Assembly: GCA_034670405.1 (NCBI GenBank)
Contig: JAXDDX010000019.1
Coordinates: 2,236,501 to 2,300,500, forward strand
Length of the DNA stretch: 64,000 nt
Reading direction: 5' to 3'
Origin: Hoplostethus atlanticus
Lineage: Eukaryota > Chordata > Actinopteri > Trachichthyiformes > Trachichthyidae
Both the position numbers and the translations under genes were made by a program. A model generated the notes under the pieces. The model was given only the letters and a program-made list of their open reading frames with translations. It was not told the origin of the DNA and ran no database searches. How positions within the stretch are numbered: the stretch's first letter is position 1; every line of letters starts with the position of its first letter. Shown here one piece after another: positions 11,653 through 22,499 of the stretch.

Positions 11653-14600
11653 GGGGAGGGTGTGAGTGGGTGGCTGGTGAGTAAAGGCAGTTGACATTTG
11701 TTTGGCAAAGCATGTACTCTCGGTAATGGGACCGGGGCTGAAGTGAGCGCAATGTGAAATGTTTGCAGTGCAAAAGTTTGTATTTGTTTGTTTGTTTGGT
11801 CGGTTATGTTTGATGTTTCATATGCCTCAACAGATTTTTTTTAACCAAACAGTGTCAAATTTTCCCCAAGCTTGCACGTAATCTGCATGCTAATCTTGTC
11901 TAGTTTTTTCGATTAAAGTCAGTGGGGAAATTTGATGTCTCATAAATCGGGCACCGTTGCCGCCCTTGAGGGAACCGCACATTCCTCGGTATGTTCATGT
12001 TTTTCGAAAATTGGCTGCTTCGAAATTGCTCATTTAGATGTACTGAGGGGACCCGGTGTCACCTTTGCTGACTGAAACTGAACTGAATTTGCTATATATA
12101 TATATGTGCAGTCGATACAGTGTAGCCAATACTAGATCATTTTGTATCAATTAAATCAATCAGGTCAAATTACAGGGTACAGGGTGACTGACAACCAAGA
12201 GGGTGTGTGGCTTTTTTAGTAGGTATAAATTGGGGGTAAAGTGGTTTATTATGGATACTGTCATTGTTATGGAATAAGAGGGAGCAGTTACATGAAATTG
12301 AATGGACTATATAGTATGGCAAGAAGAATTGGTGGCTCCTTTTTTTCTCTTTGCTATGACTCCCTATGGGAAAGTATGGTAAGGACACAATGAGACTGTT
12401 AGTACAGTAAATCCAGTCGCCTGAAGTTTTGGCAATTATTTTCATGAATTATCTACTGAGGATTATTGCACTTATAATAGCGTTCCGTACATTAATGTAG
12501 AAGGTAATTCACTTGAGTAAGACTGTTAATGTTTTCCTCCAGGATTAATGAAATATATCTCATCTAAAAACAATTAAAAGTGCATCATTTGACATAAACC
12601 TCCTACATGATGGGTAAAGCAAAATGCCTCCTGTGTAGACAACTCCTTTTTTTTCTCCATAGATATGTCATATATGTCAGGCGTCTCCATTTTTTTTTTT
12701 TACAATGTACATCACATGACAGTGAATAATATGCCCGCGAGCCTCTGATGACTGTTGGCGGCAAAAACCAGAAAGTTTGTTTTCACTCGTCTCCAGCTGT
12801 CAGTTCCCATTTCTAAATCAATCTGAGAAGCCAGTCAGTTTGCAGCCGATTGTTGTTTCATAACAGGCTCATCTTGCTTAGTCAGACTCTGCTTCCTTCC
12901 CCTCTCAGCTTTCCTCTCTCTCTCTCTCTCCTTCCCCCCATGTAATACGAATCTCTCCTGTTTTGATCCGATCATGGGAGATGATGTCAGCGTGCCTCGC
13001 CGCAGCTATTTATGATATGTGCACATACGTTTTAGATACATACGGCGCCGCACATACAGTATATCTCTGTTTGTCTTGAGTGCTGCTGGGCGTCCAATAC
13101 ACTTAATTTGCTCTGGCAGTGATGTCATGCGTGATGCTAATATGATGAAGCGACCGACGTCTGGGGAAAAGAAATCATCATTTGTCAGCTGGACAATATG
13201 GCGGAATCTGTATGCTAAGACACACGCACGCTCCAACTGTGACTGTCGGCAGAGATATTTAGATACAGCTGGGTGCAATCGTTCTGTTCTCGGAGCCTTG
13301 GAAGATTGCGATTGGTGGTGCAGCAGACTTCAAGGAGGCAGTGGATGTCTCCCTGGGGATAGAGCCATGCGACAGCCTGTGTGTGTGAGAGAGAGAGGGT
13401 GGGGCATGTGAGGGAATGTGTGTCGCTGTGTGTGTGTGTTTATCTGCAATGAAACCTGCTACAAATGTCAGATGTGAACTCTCTGCCTTCCGGTCAGTTG
13501 ACAGGATGTTTGCAGCTTGATTGTCAGTTTATCATCAGAACAGCATTGGCATGAGGCAAGTCTGTGGCGCCTATGAAGATTAGGCCTCTTGCTGTGCAAT
13601 GCACTGTGATCACTTTTTTTTTTTTACCAATTAAGTCAATTAAACAGTCTTTGTCTGACTGATAGTTTAGGTCTAGGAGAAATGAACAGCCGCCAAGAGC
13701 GGATAAAGCATTTGCATTGCTGTCACGGCTAATCGCAAAACACTGCGGCTGAGCAAGACCAAGCCGACTGCCAATTTAACAAAATTAAATTGGGCGGTCG
13801 ATATAAACATTTGGTGAAAAGTAAAAATATTGAAAGGACGAGAGCTGTTACTTGTAATAGTTTCTGATGAAAAGCAGACAATATCAAAACGGAGACGCTC
13901 TTACTTTGGTAAGGGCTCTTAATTCAAACAGAAAAGCAGAAAAACTCGCAAGGCTCACTGCAGAATCATACTGACACGGGGCAGTTTTTTTTTTCGGCCA
14001 ATAAAACCCATGTTCATTATTCCCTTGGTGTCGCTGTTTCTGCACTCAGATCATGCCGCGCCGGGTGACTGAAAACTGACATGTCAGATTCTGCGGAGCA
14101 CGGCCGGCTGTTTTAGCAAAAAAATAAAAATCGGGGACTCTGGGTATTTTTTTATTTTTTTTTGAACGGTCTCATCGTAATAAAACGAGACAGAGCAGGG
14201 CGCTGTGCCTTTGCCCTTGCCGGATGAAAAGTTGATGCCTCAAGGACAGGTTTGAATTAACTTGAACTTGAGATTTTAGAAAGTATTAAAGTAGTAAACT
14301 ATATCTGAAACCAGCATCACGTATCAAGATCATTTTTCCGTTGGCTCTTGAATATAGATATATTGTTTTCCTATGTGGAGGGATTTAGAAAACCTCATAA
14401 AGCATTACATTACCAATAAAAAATTGATTTGTTTTGATGCATTGTTTTGCACACCGGCCCTAGTAAGGTAGAATGACATGTTATTTTCCGAAACTTTAGG
14501 TTGTCTGGTTTCAGTAGAGCTGTCAATCCTTGTTCTAGGTTAGAAATAAATGGAATAACTGTGGATAATATCATCTATGTGGTGATTATCAAGTCCCAGG

Positions 14601-14698
14601 GAGTTTGTAAGTTTCTCATGTGTCTTGAGTCAGCGTGGACCCCTTGGGCTTCTGCCATGCAAGCGTGGACATCATTCTGTTCACGGAGGATATTGTCT

Positions 14699-14701
<3 letters not shown>
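11653..14701. other. No recognisable gene
   Basis: Unique-looking DNA with short simple repeats: TTTG units near 11778, TA near 12092-12103, CT near 12912-12930 and several A or T homopolymers. The paired opposite-strand frames at 13006-13411 carry no known motif. Confidence 0.5.

Positions 14702-14702
<1 letters not shown>

Positions 14703-14740
<38 letters not shown>
14703..14740. repeat. (TA)n microsatellite with T run
   Basis: A TA tract of about 15 units followed directly by eight T. Repeated Tyr-Ile in the open frames across it comes from the repeat. Confidence 0.95.
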
Positions 14741-14742
<2 letters not shown>

Positions 14743-14967
14743 TTTCTTCATCACTGTTTCCCTGTTGTCATTTGTCCTGTTTCAATGAAGAGAAAACACT
14801 TGAGGGAGGCTGGACTTCCCACTGTCCTGAAATGAAATCGCTGGCTTCAGTGAATAACAGCTTTTATTGGAGAAAATTGACTTTTTGCTTTATTGAGTGT
14901 GAAGGGCATAAATGTACATGTTGTGTGTCACACACACACACAGCCATTGGTATACAGAGGGTGGACC

Positions 14968-16060
14968 AAATTACAGAAATACCACATGAAAAAGGACTTT
15001 AACTTTGAAGTAACTAAATCACAGTTACAAAGGCAGCTACACAGGCAAGTCATATTAAGCTGAATGCCAGTTAGCAGTATGAGGTAGCTTTAAAAGAGAT
15101 ATGATAATCACCACTTTCATGTGAATTTTCAAAGCAACATGAAGCAACTACCAGTTCAAAAGAGGCCAAATAGTCGTACATGAGCTGCAAAAAGATGGAA
15201 AATTGTGGAAATCCGACCGAACATATGACACACATGGACAAACATCATCAGCAAAGAGGAACTGTCGAAGCTCGCCAACAGGAAGAGACAGACACTTGAC
15301 ACCAGACACCAAAGGGATAAGAGAGGCAAAACATCTAACATTGGTGAGTCCAGCTTTCTCTTCACAGCACCAAAATGACCGAAATGAAGCGAAATGAAGG
15401 GGTTTGATAGGGTTGTTGGTCAATACCAATGACTCAACAATTACTTCACCAGGCGCTGAGATTTCTGGCTTGCAAAAACTCACTTTCTAGCCCGTGCTCT
15501 GTTTTAGAAACACCAACACCCGGTGGGGTGCTATGAGCATAGGGCGTCGCAAAGCATTTTGTTCAAGCTAAAATCTAAATCTAAATGACCAAACGGTATT
15601 ATTTTGCACCTCTTCACTAAATACTTCTGTTGAAAACTGTATGTTAAGAGGTTAATGAAGCCTGGTATTTATGTCAGGGCTGCCATTTGGAAACCACCTG
15701 TACTCTAGACCAATGCACAAAGATGCATAACCTGGTGTAAGGAGCACAAAACGTACAAAGAATGCCTTCAACCCACAATGTCTTTGGCCAACTGGAAATT
15801 TTACGGGGTCATTTGCACCCTTTGGTGTAAACACCATATGTTGGTTCCCCCATGATGTTCCCAAATTCCAAGATAATAATGCCCCCTTATATATTGCTAA
15901 ACAAATAGTGTTTAATGAACGCCAGGATGAAGTCAAATGCTTTCCACAGCCTCCCCAATCACCAGATCTAAACTTCATTGAACCTTGATGGGAAGTAGAT
16001 TTCTGCCTCCTGGAGCAGGAACTGGAGCCTTCCCTTCATGAAGAATGGTCCAATATGCCA
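14968..16060 (+). pseudogene. Tc1/mariner-type transposase gene, broken
   Basis: Two separated pieces of a Tc1-like transposase are readable on the plus strand. At 15153-15345 translation gives QFKRGQIVVHELQKDG, which fits the N-terminal helix-turn-helix start of fish Tc1 proteins. At 15658-16040 it gives RAAIWKPPVL, WCKEHKT, then FQDNNAPLYIAKQ and QSPDLNFIEP. The last two are the second and third catalytic blocks of a DD34E transposase. The spacing from the second catalytic position (15875-15877) to the Glu codon (15980-15982) is exactly 34 residues, but the second Asp is replaced by Asn. There is a TAG at about 15707, a TGA at 15986-15988 and frameshifts between blocks. About 250 bp at 15405-15655 interrupts the gene. 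The copy cannot make an active enzyme. The start near 14968 rests on a possible inverted-repeat end and is approximate. Confidence 0.8.
15405..15655. repeat. Segment interrupting the Tc1 relic, shared with 32552-32602
   Basis: This stretch falls between the N-terminal and catalytic parts of the transposase relic and does not translate as transposase. Its core at 15449-15500 (CCAGGCGCTGAGATTTCTGG and beyond) resembles 32552-32602 at about 80 per cent, so it is probably a dispersed repeat inserted into the Tc1 copy. The family is not recognised. Confidence 0.45.
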
Positions 16061-16379
16061 CGACAATCATTTTCTTGTTATTGCAAAACAGGGTGTGAGG
16101 GGAAGTAGCGTGAGTTGTAAGTGGACACATAATACACAATGGAGCATTGATTCGATGAAGGCTGACGGAAGCCAGCACCTGGCAAAAACAGAGAAGGCAA
16201 GGCGAAATAGCATTAACGTAACAAAGCTGGCTTCTCCACTGGGCTAAAGCTAAGCTAAAGTAGTTCTCAACCTTTAACTTAGGTGAACTTACTTCCACTC
16301 AGAGACATAGATTGTTTTGTACATACATAATTGTTTTGGCTAATTGGATTAAGTATGTGAAATATGGCAGTGAGATGTA

Positions 16380-17110
16380 ATGAAGAGAACATTAGTGGCC
16401 TTTCGTATGCAGATGATATTCTATTTGTCGATGAAGAAGAATGGAACAAATGTGTGCGTGCTAATTTGTGGTGTAAGAAGTAGAATTTCTCTAAAATGAT
16501 GATTACTACAAAATCATGCATTTTAAAAAGCCATCAGAGGGTAATAGTAATTTTCCAACCTGTTTTGGAGAAAAACACTTAAATACAGAGCATGTACTGT
16601 ATATTACCTTGGGTTTCATTTAGATGAACAAATGAATTTCATTAAAGCTAGCAGAGCTCTGGGAGGAGTCATAGTTAAAAGCTGATAGGTATAGTAGTTA
16701 TCTCTCTCACCAACAACACATTGCACCATATCTGTGTTTTCCCAGTGTTTGATTATGCAGCTGGGGACTGGGATGGCAGTCCTATGAACTACATCGGGGA
16801 GCACGGTGCATATATATATATATATATATATACCGATGCGGCTGTGGGAATAGGTTGTTAAACATGCATGACACTAAAACATCCAACGTGATATTTGAAT
16901 GGGATATGCAGACAAAAGGCACTTAGGCAAGAGATATACATGATTTATTTTAGAGAATGGGGGGTGAAGAGGCGGAAGGTGTCAAAAGGAAAAAGCTGAT
17001 ATTAATGTGATGAATTATTTTCTCATCGGTTGGAAGATAATGTATAACAGAGATAAGGAGTAAAATGTATTAAAAGTGAGGTTGGGTTTAATTTGCCTCC
17101 ACAAAAAGGC
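16380..17110 (+). pseudogene. LINE reverse transcriptase fragment, broken
   Basis: The plus strand gives LSYADDILFVDEEE, with the YADD catalytic box of reverse transcriptases at 16406-16417. Further on it gives YLGFHLDEQMNF from 16605, then ASRALGGVI, VFDYAAGDWDG, and after a TA repeat, IFEWDMQTKGT. This order (YADD, YLGF, RALGG, DYAAG) follows the palm, thumb and C-terminal part of non-LTR retrotransposon proteins found in fish. Stops (for example after WCKK near 16480) and frameshifts make it non-functional. The 5' part with the endonuclease is absent. I cannot assign the clade with certainty. Confidence 0.7.
16810..16832. repeat. (TA)n microsatellite inside the LINE relic
   Basis: About 11 TA units interrupt the reverse-transcriptase relic between the DYAAG block and the following IFEWD block. 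The repeat must have expanded after the LINE copy inserted. Confidence 0.9.
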
Positions 17111-17924
17111 TACTGTGTGTCCAAATCTGATCAGGAGCACAACCCCCTCCATGTAGGATGGATTTCTTTTCCCACTTTTATGTTGGTACTGCTGAGAAGC
17201 ATATATTCTCAGTCATACATGTGACCCAAAAGCGATTAAAAATGAAATTCATTTTGTTCTGTATGTCCTTTTTATTACACATAGAAACCCAATTTCCCTA
17301 TGAATCTTACTAAATACAGTCTTTTTGCTATCCATGGAAGACGTTGAGCTGGCCGTGTGAGAATGAGACGTTTTTATTCGCCGATTAGTTAGAGAAGGCA
17401 TGGGAAATGAGAGTGGGTGTGCTGAATAAATTAAATAAATATTTCTAATGTTGTCGTTCCCTCTGGTGACTTGAGTCTTCAATTGCACGAGTAAACAAGT
17501 GTCACGGACGTTGAATCTCTTAGGCTTTTGTGGGGGAGGTAACTGGTTGGCCAGGTGGAGAGAAATGTATAGTGTATCATTCGGAGCTCCTTCTTCTGCC
17601 AAGTCTCATGTAATGCTCCTCGTTGTGTTTACAATCAAATGTGCCATGATGTGATCTCATGTGGGATTGGGACACCTGTGCCGCATGGCAAGAAAATAAA
17701 AAATGCCATCCATTTATTTATCCATTCATACACTTGAGACATACTATTCTGAAGGATACCAAATAACTGAGCGCACATTAAATCGGTTGCTTGGAAACGT
17801 CGCGTAAAAAGCCCAGGTGTAATCTCACGAGGAGGACATCTGACCAATACATCTTGGACAAGGTTCAAGAGCAGAAACGTGGTGTAAGAAAGTATGTTTT
17901 AAGGTAATCAAATACAATTTTAAT
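17111..17924. other. No recognisable gene
   Basis: The first 130 bases may still belong to the decayed LINE. The rest is unique-looking DNA without recognisable features. Confidence 0.45.
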
Positions 17925-18253
17925 GAAGTACCGCCTGCCCTGCAGGTTTTAGCTCCAGCTCTACTCAGGCACATCTTAACCAATTAGAGGCTTCACATTT
18001 TCATTATACCTTAATTCAGTGGTCTTCAACCCTGGTCCTCAGGGCCCACAGCCCTGCTGGTTTTCATTCCAGCCATCTCATCAGGGGCTGATTAACACCT
18101 GGCACACCAGGTGAATCTAATTAACTACCTGGTAGGAAGGAAAACCAGCAGGGCTGTGGGCCCGAGGACCAGGGTTGAAGACCACTTCCTTAATTGGTTC
18201 AGGTGTGCCTGAGTAGAGCTGGAGCTACAACCTGGAGGACAAGGGGGCACTTG
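17925..18253. mobile_element. Outer hairpin MITE, split by a second MITE
   Basis: 48-base arms at 17939-17986 and 18191-18238 are inverted copies with 44 of 48 positions matching. Similarity continues more weakly to about 17925 and 18253. Between the arms lies a short original loop plus a 171-bp inserted element. The wording of the arms (TAGCTCCAGCTCTACTCAGG) is typical of palindromic hAT-like MITEs spread through fish genomes. No coding capacity. Confidence 0.7.
18017..18187. mobile_element. hAT-type MITE with intact 8-bp target-site duplication
   Basis: The element runs from CAGTGGTCTTCAACC to GGTTGAAGACCACTT and is almost a perfect palindrome over its outer arms. CCTTAATT lies directly on both sides (18009-18016 and 18188-18195), an exact 8-bp duplication. 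CAGTGGT-type ends plus an 8-bp duplication are diagnostic of the hAT superfamily. It lacks a transposase. It landed in the loop of the outer MITE, so it is the younger of the two. Confidence 0.88.
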
Positions 18254-18426
18254 AGGACTGGACTAACCCAAAGTTTTTCTTATTGGAACCATGACCAAAA
18301 CCTTAACCTAAGTTGTGTTAGGTATAGTATGAATCAAGGGTGCATTTCTTAGAAGATATCATACAAACATTGCTTTGGAGGGAGTTCATGGGAAAGTCAT
18401 GGAATTTTACATCAGGGCCACCAGCT

Positions 18427-18456
18427 AACCATCAGCTAACCATCAGCTAACGCCAG
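18427..18456 (+). repeat. Short tandem repeat, CCATCAGCTAA units
   Basis: Two exact 11-bp units (CCATCAGCTAA) preceded by a related CCAGCTAA. It is small and its function is unknown. Confidence 0.7.
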
Positions 18457-18830
18457 TCAGCCAGTGAAAAGCAGCACAGCTCTGTGATCGCTAGCAGTCT
18501 GAGTACAGAGTGAGAGAAGGCATTTCCCACCAACCTCCTGCCCTGGTGAAACGCACCACCATGTTAACTTTAAACTGACTCTTAAGAGCTCATTCTGCAA
18601 AATACAGGTCAAATCAGGTTATTACTCTGGATTGACTGTAAAAGCTGCATCCATTCGGCAACCGCCTCGATGTGTCTGTCTTAAGTGCATAGGTAAAATA
18701 TCGATGCTTTGCGCCTCGCCCTGAGCACACCGACTTCACCTGATCAATATGGTTTCAAAAACCCATGCTGCCGTTCCTTATGTTTATGACCCAGAAATAA
18801 TACTCCCCTAATTATGAGCGAAGCCGAGGG

Positions 18831-18833
<3 letters not shown>

Positions 18834-18922
<89 letters not shown>
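18834..18922. repeat. Long perfect (AC)n microsatellite
   Basis: 89 uninterrupted bases, about 44 units, the longest CA tract in the window. Its purity implies recent expansion and high polymorphism. The 207-codon open frame starting at 18814 is made of this repeat and its degenerate neighbours and is not a gene. Confidence 0.97.
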
Positions 18923-18925
<3 letters not shown>

Positions 18926-19037
18926 TGCAGCCTTTCATAATAAGTTTAATACCAGAGCTTTCACTCCTGGGTAATCAATCTGTAATTCATCATTATTTAT
19001 CCACAGCGCAAAAGGCCCCAGAGGACTCAGACACGCT

Positions 19038-19168
19038 CACATACCCACACACACACACTCACTCACACGTGTATCAACACACAAAGACACAGCCACACAG
19101 CTACAGTACGCTCACATGGGAATGGGCAGCCACACACATACACGTGCACACAGCCACAAATACATGTG

Positions 19169-19195
<27 letters not shown>
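19038..19195. repeat. Degenerate CA-rich tract
   Basis: CACA-rich sequence with many interruptions, ending in a purer CA run at about 19168-19193. Confidence 0.85.
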
Positions 19196-19199
<4 letters not shown>

Positions 19200-20402
19200 C
19201 CCCTGGAGGAGTCTCTGCCCACTTGGAGGTATTAAGGGATCATGGTGGAGAGGTAATTACAAGGACAGAGGAGGAGAGTGTGGGACAAACACAGGCCAAC
19301 ACTATTCACTAAGCAGTCTGAGGACTCTAGACAAGACAAATAGGCAGACATTGTGTGAAGTTAAGACCTCTTTAACCCAGTTTGGGGTCAAGATAAAGAC
19401 CGGAATGTGCGTCTTTCTTCAAAAACATTGTATTTAATCGTTGGTATCGTTCAGACCGGGATTAATTTGAAGACGTTGTGTGGCGCCGACTGCTGCAGTC
19501 CACGGTCAAGAGCCAAACCTGCCTATTCTTTTAACTGTTCTTTTCTGCACGCCTTCTGGAGATGACGTTGAGTTTCAGCTGGCAGAAGTCAATATTGAAT
19601 TCACATCTTCCGCAACAGTATTTAAGCAGTATTGATTAATTTTGCTTATTGTGGCAACACTACCTGGCAGAGTACAAAACCAAAAGGCATGGCCGAATCG
19701 ATATGGGTTTGAATCAAATATGAGTTCAAGATGATAGAATTCTGCACAGAGGGACCATTACAGTTGTGAGATGCTAAAGAAGCGTCCAGTATTGGCTTCA
19801 CCATGAAGCAAAAACTGCTATTTTTGAAGATTGTTGTTGGTGCGCTAGGGTTATGGGTTTTAAAAACACACATCTTTAGTGGGGCATCATTTCTAAAGCT
19901 CCAACCACCAATAAAAGTCAATCACTCTTTTCTCCACTCTATCAGATGCCGTGACTTGCAACACCAGTGCCACCACTGACATTCGGTTTCTCGAGGTAAG
20001 ACAAGAAATCTGCATGCTAATGCACAACAAATAAAGGCGTTGTTGAGCCACAAACACTTGTGTGCAATCCTGTTGATTGAATAATCAAAATGGTATTTAA
20101 AACAATTTGAGGACTCTCCACAACGAGGCAATCAGGATGTGCCCTGCCATTTATGTGCAGTTTTTCCATCATCGAAAGGAGGAGACGGCACTACCAGGGT
20201 GCACAGAGGATGCCAAGAAATCATTTAAATGTGCCGAGTGTAACAGGCGGCCAGTGCGCCCGGCGTTTCCACACGGATAGGGCCTCGATCACTGAGCTGT
20301 GCCAACATCCCTCCCTTGTCACTCCAGGTAACACGGGCCTCTTTCCTTCCCAGTGACACATGCTGACAGGGTGTTCAGGGATAGTGTGGGAATATCTGAG
20401 GC
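19196..20402. other. No recognisable gene
   Basis: Unique-looking DNA. Short frames on both strands near 19646-20356 have no known motif. Confidence 0.5.
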
Positions 20403-20422
20403 ATCTATCTATCTATCTATCT
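20403..20422. repeat. (ATCT)n microsatellite
   Basis: About five ATCT units. A second array of the same motif lies at 56512-56536. Confidence 0.9.
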
Positions 20423-20926
20423 TCATAGGAATGCATGCACACGCAAGGCCAGGTGCATGCAGACACTTCTGCTACATAACTAGCACTCTCACACCCAGCG
20501 GCGGCCACAAGTGTGTGCACTTCATCCCTGACCAATGCACCAACAACCTTTCATCTCATAAATTAAGCAGTCTAGGCAGGCTAGCAGCTGCCTCTCCGAT
20601 TAATTGAAGAAGCCAAATAAAGCCACAACCAAGGGATTAAAAAACAGAGAGAGAAAGTGCTTTGACTGTGCATATAACTTGAATAAGGAGCTACGCATGC
20701 AGGTAGCTGTCAACCGCAGTGACAAAATATAGCACCCATCCTAACATAATGCAGTTAATGACACAATCGCTCACCATTTACATTTCCACCAGGAAACAGC
20801 CCATTGTGCTGTGACATGCTGCATAAAGTAGTGAGTCAAAATACCATTTTTTGAATTCACGAATTAGACAAGTGAATGACAGCGAGGTCAGGCAGGGGTG
20901 TCGCAACAGGTGGTGTGTCAATAAAA

Positions 20927-20960
20927 CAGGGGTGTGTCAATGAAATTTGACACACCCCTG
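20927..20960. repeat. Perfect 14-bp-arm hairpin
   Basis: CAGGGGTGTGTCAA (20927-20940), loop TGAAAT, then the exact reverse complement TTGACACACCCCTG (20947-20960). A related half copy (CAGGGGTGTCGCAACAGG) lies 34 bases upstream at 20893. It borders a minus-strand LINE fragment and may be a decayed transposon end. Confidence 0.85.
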
Positions 20961-20964
20961 CACC

Positions 20965-22090
20965 TTCCGCCCGTGAAGACCATGTCTAAAGACATGAGTC
21001 CTCTGAGCCTTGCTATGTTTTTAAGTTGATAGTAGGCTGATTTTGTTACAAACTTGATGTGGCTGTTAAAATTTAGATCTGAATCCATAATTTCTGGCTT
21101 GGTCTTTGGTTTTTAAAGATAGGGAGTCAAGGTATGTACTAACTTTCAGCCTTTCTTTGGCACCAAAGACAATTATCTCAGTCTTCTCTTTATTTAGCTG
21201 AAGGAAGTTCTGGCATGTCCAGTCATTGACTTGCTTAATGCATTGGCACAGTAAGTCTATGGGACGATAGTCATTTGGAGATAGGGCTATATAGATTTTG
21301 GGTGTCGTCCGCGTAGCAGTGGTAGGCAATACTGTTATTTTGCATAGTTTGGCCTAGCGGGAGCATGTAGAGGTTGAATAGACAAGGCCCCAGGATTGAA
21401 CCTTGGGGGACTCCACAAGTCATGTTGGTTAGCTCAGATTAATAGTTGCCAATGGAAACAAAATAGTTCCTGTCTTGTAGATATGACTTGAACCAATTTA
21501 AGACCGTGCTGGAAAGTCCAACCCAGTTTTATAATCTGTTTAGAAGTAGAGTATGATCTACAGTATCAAATGCAGCACTAAGATCCAATAGGACATGGCT
21601 GGAAATTTTGCCCGAGTCAGTGTTAAGACAAATGTCATTTAAAAACTTTAACAAGAGCAGTTTCAGTGCTGTGTAGGGGTCAGAATCCTGATTGGAAGTT
21701 GTCATACCAGCCAGTTGAGACTAAAAAGTTGTTGGAAGACAACTTTCTCAATAATTTATTTAGGTAGATTTGATATAGGTCTGCAGTTGCTAATAATAGA
21801 AGCATCAAGGCTCCTCTTTTTTAGCAATGGTTTAATGACTGTAGTTTTCAGGGACTTTGGAAAGTTTTATGATAAGAGCGAGCTGTTAACTATTTGCAGT
21901 ATGTCTGTTGCCAGGCAGTCAAAAAAAAATTTAAGAAAGCTTGGAGGCAGAGCATCAAGGCAGCAGGTGGACGACTTGAGTTGCAGTCAGTATCTCAATA
22001 TCAATATAATACAGGGAGTAGAAACACCTAAAATTCTGTATGATTCTGGTAAACCAGCCTGACATATAATTCTCTTTTTTTATTGGCATC
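20965..22090 (-). pseudogene. L2-like LINE reverse transcriptase fragment
   Basis: Reading the minus strand from about 22000 down gives the motif series LLDLSAAFDTVDH (21552-21595), GVPQGSILGPCLFNLYM (about 21366-21420), YADDTQ (21302-21317), then NLGF-like RNYGF and SHIKFVTKSAYYQLKNIARL near 21000-21060. This is the palm and thumb of a non-LTR reverse transcriptase, closest in wording to the L2 group of fish LINEs. At least one inserted base in the YADD region and several stops break the frame. The 5' end (endonuclease) is missing, as expected of a 5'-truncated copy. Confidence 0.8.
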
Positions 22091-22148
22091 TTTCTGCCTC
22101 TGATCATATTGAAATGGGTTTTTTGTTGTTGGGTCACAACCTCTAGGA

Positions 22149-22326
22149 CAGTGGTCCTCAAATCCGGTCCTCAGGGGCCAGATTACTGCTGGTTTTCCAT
22201 TCCTACCAGGTATGCATTCACCTGGACTAAACCAGTCCCTGATTAGACAACTAGAATGTAAACTACCTGGCAGAATAGAAAACCAGCAGTACTCTGGACC
22301 TAGAGGGCCAGATTTGAGGACCACTG
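22149..22326. mobile_element. hAT-type MITE, sister of the 18-kb copy
   Basis: It starts CAGTGGTCCTCAAATC and ends GATTTGAGGACCACTG, exact inverted repeats. The flanks are CTCTAGGA (22141-22148) and CTATAGGA (22327-22334), an 8-bp duplication with one change. The inner wording (TACTGCTGGTTTTC ... GAAAACCAGCAGTA) is shared with the element at 18017-18187. It has no coding capacity. Confidence 0.88.
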
Positions 22327-22499
22327 CTATAGGAGATGTGGAGTATGTGACTGAGATTCAGAAGGCGCATATACAGCCGGCGGATCTCTGATATTGCGTT
22401 GTCTGAGAAAGAGGCTGTGCAGTGCGTTCCTTGTGCGCTGTAAGTGAAGCTACTCTTTAATTTATATTTTGTTCATATGAATGGCAAATAATTTAATGT

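Noticed and set aside
18814-19437. The longest open frame in the window (207 codons, plus strand)
   Set aside because: It is made mostly of Thr-His repeats from the CA microsatellites and has no domain. It is open only because the repeat lacks stops.
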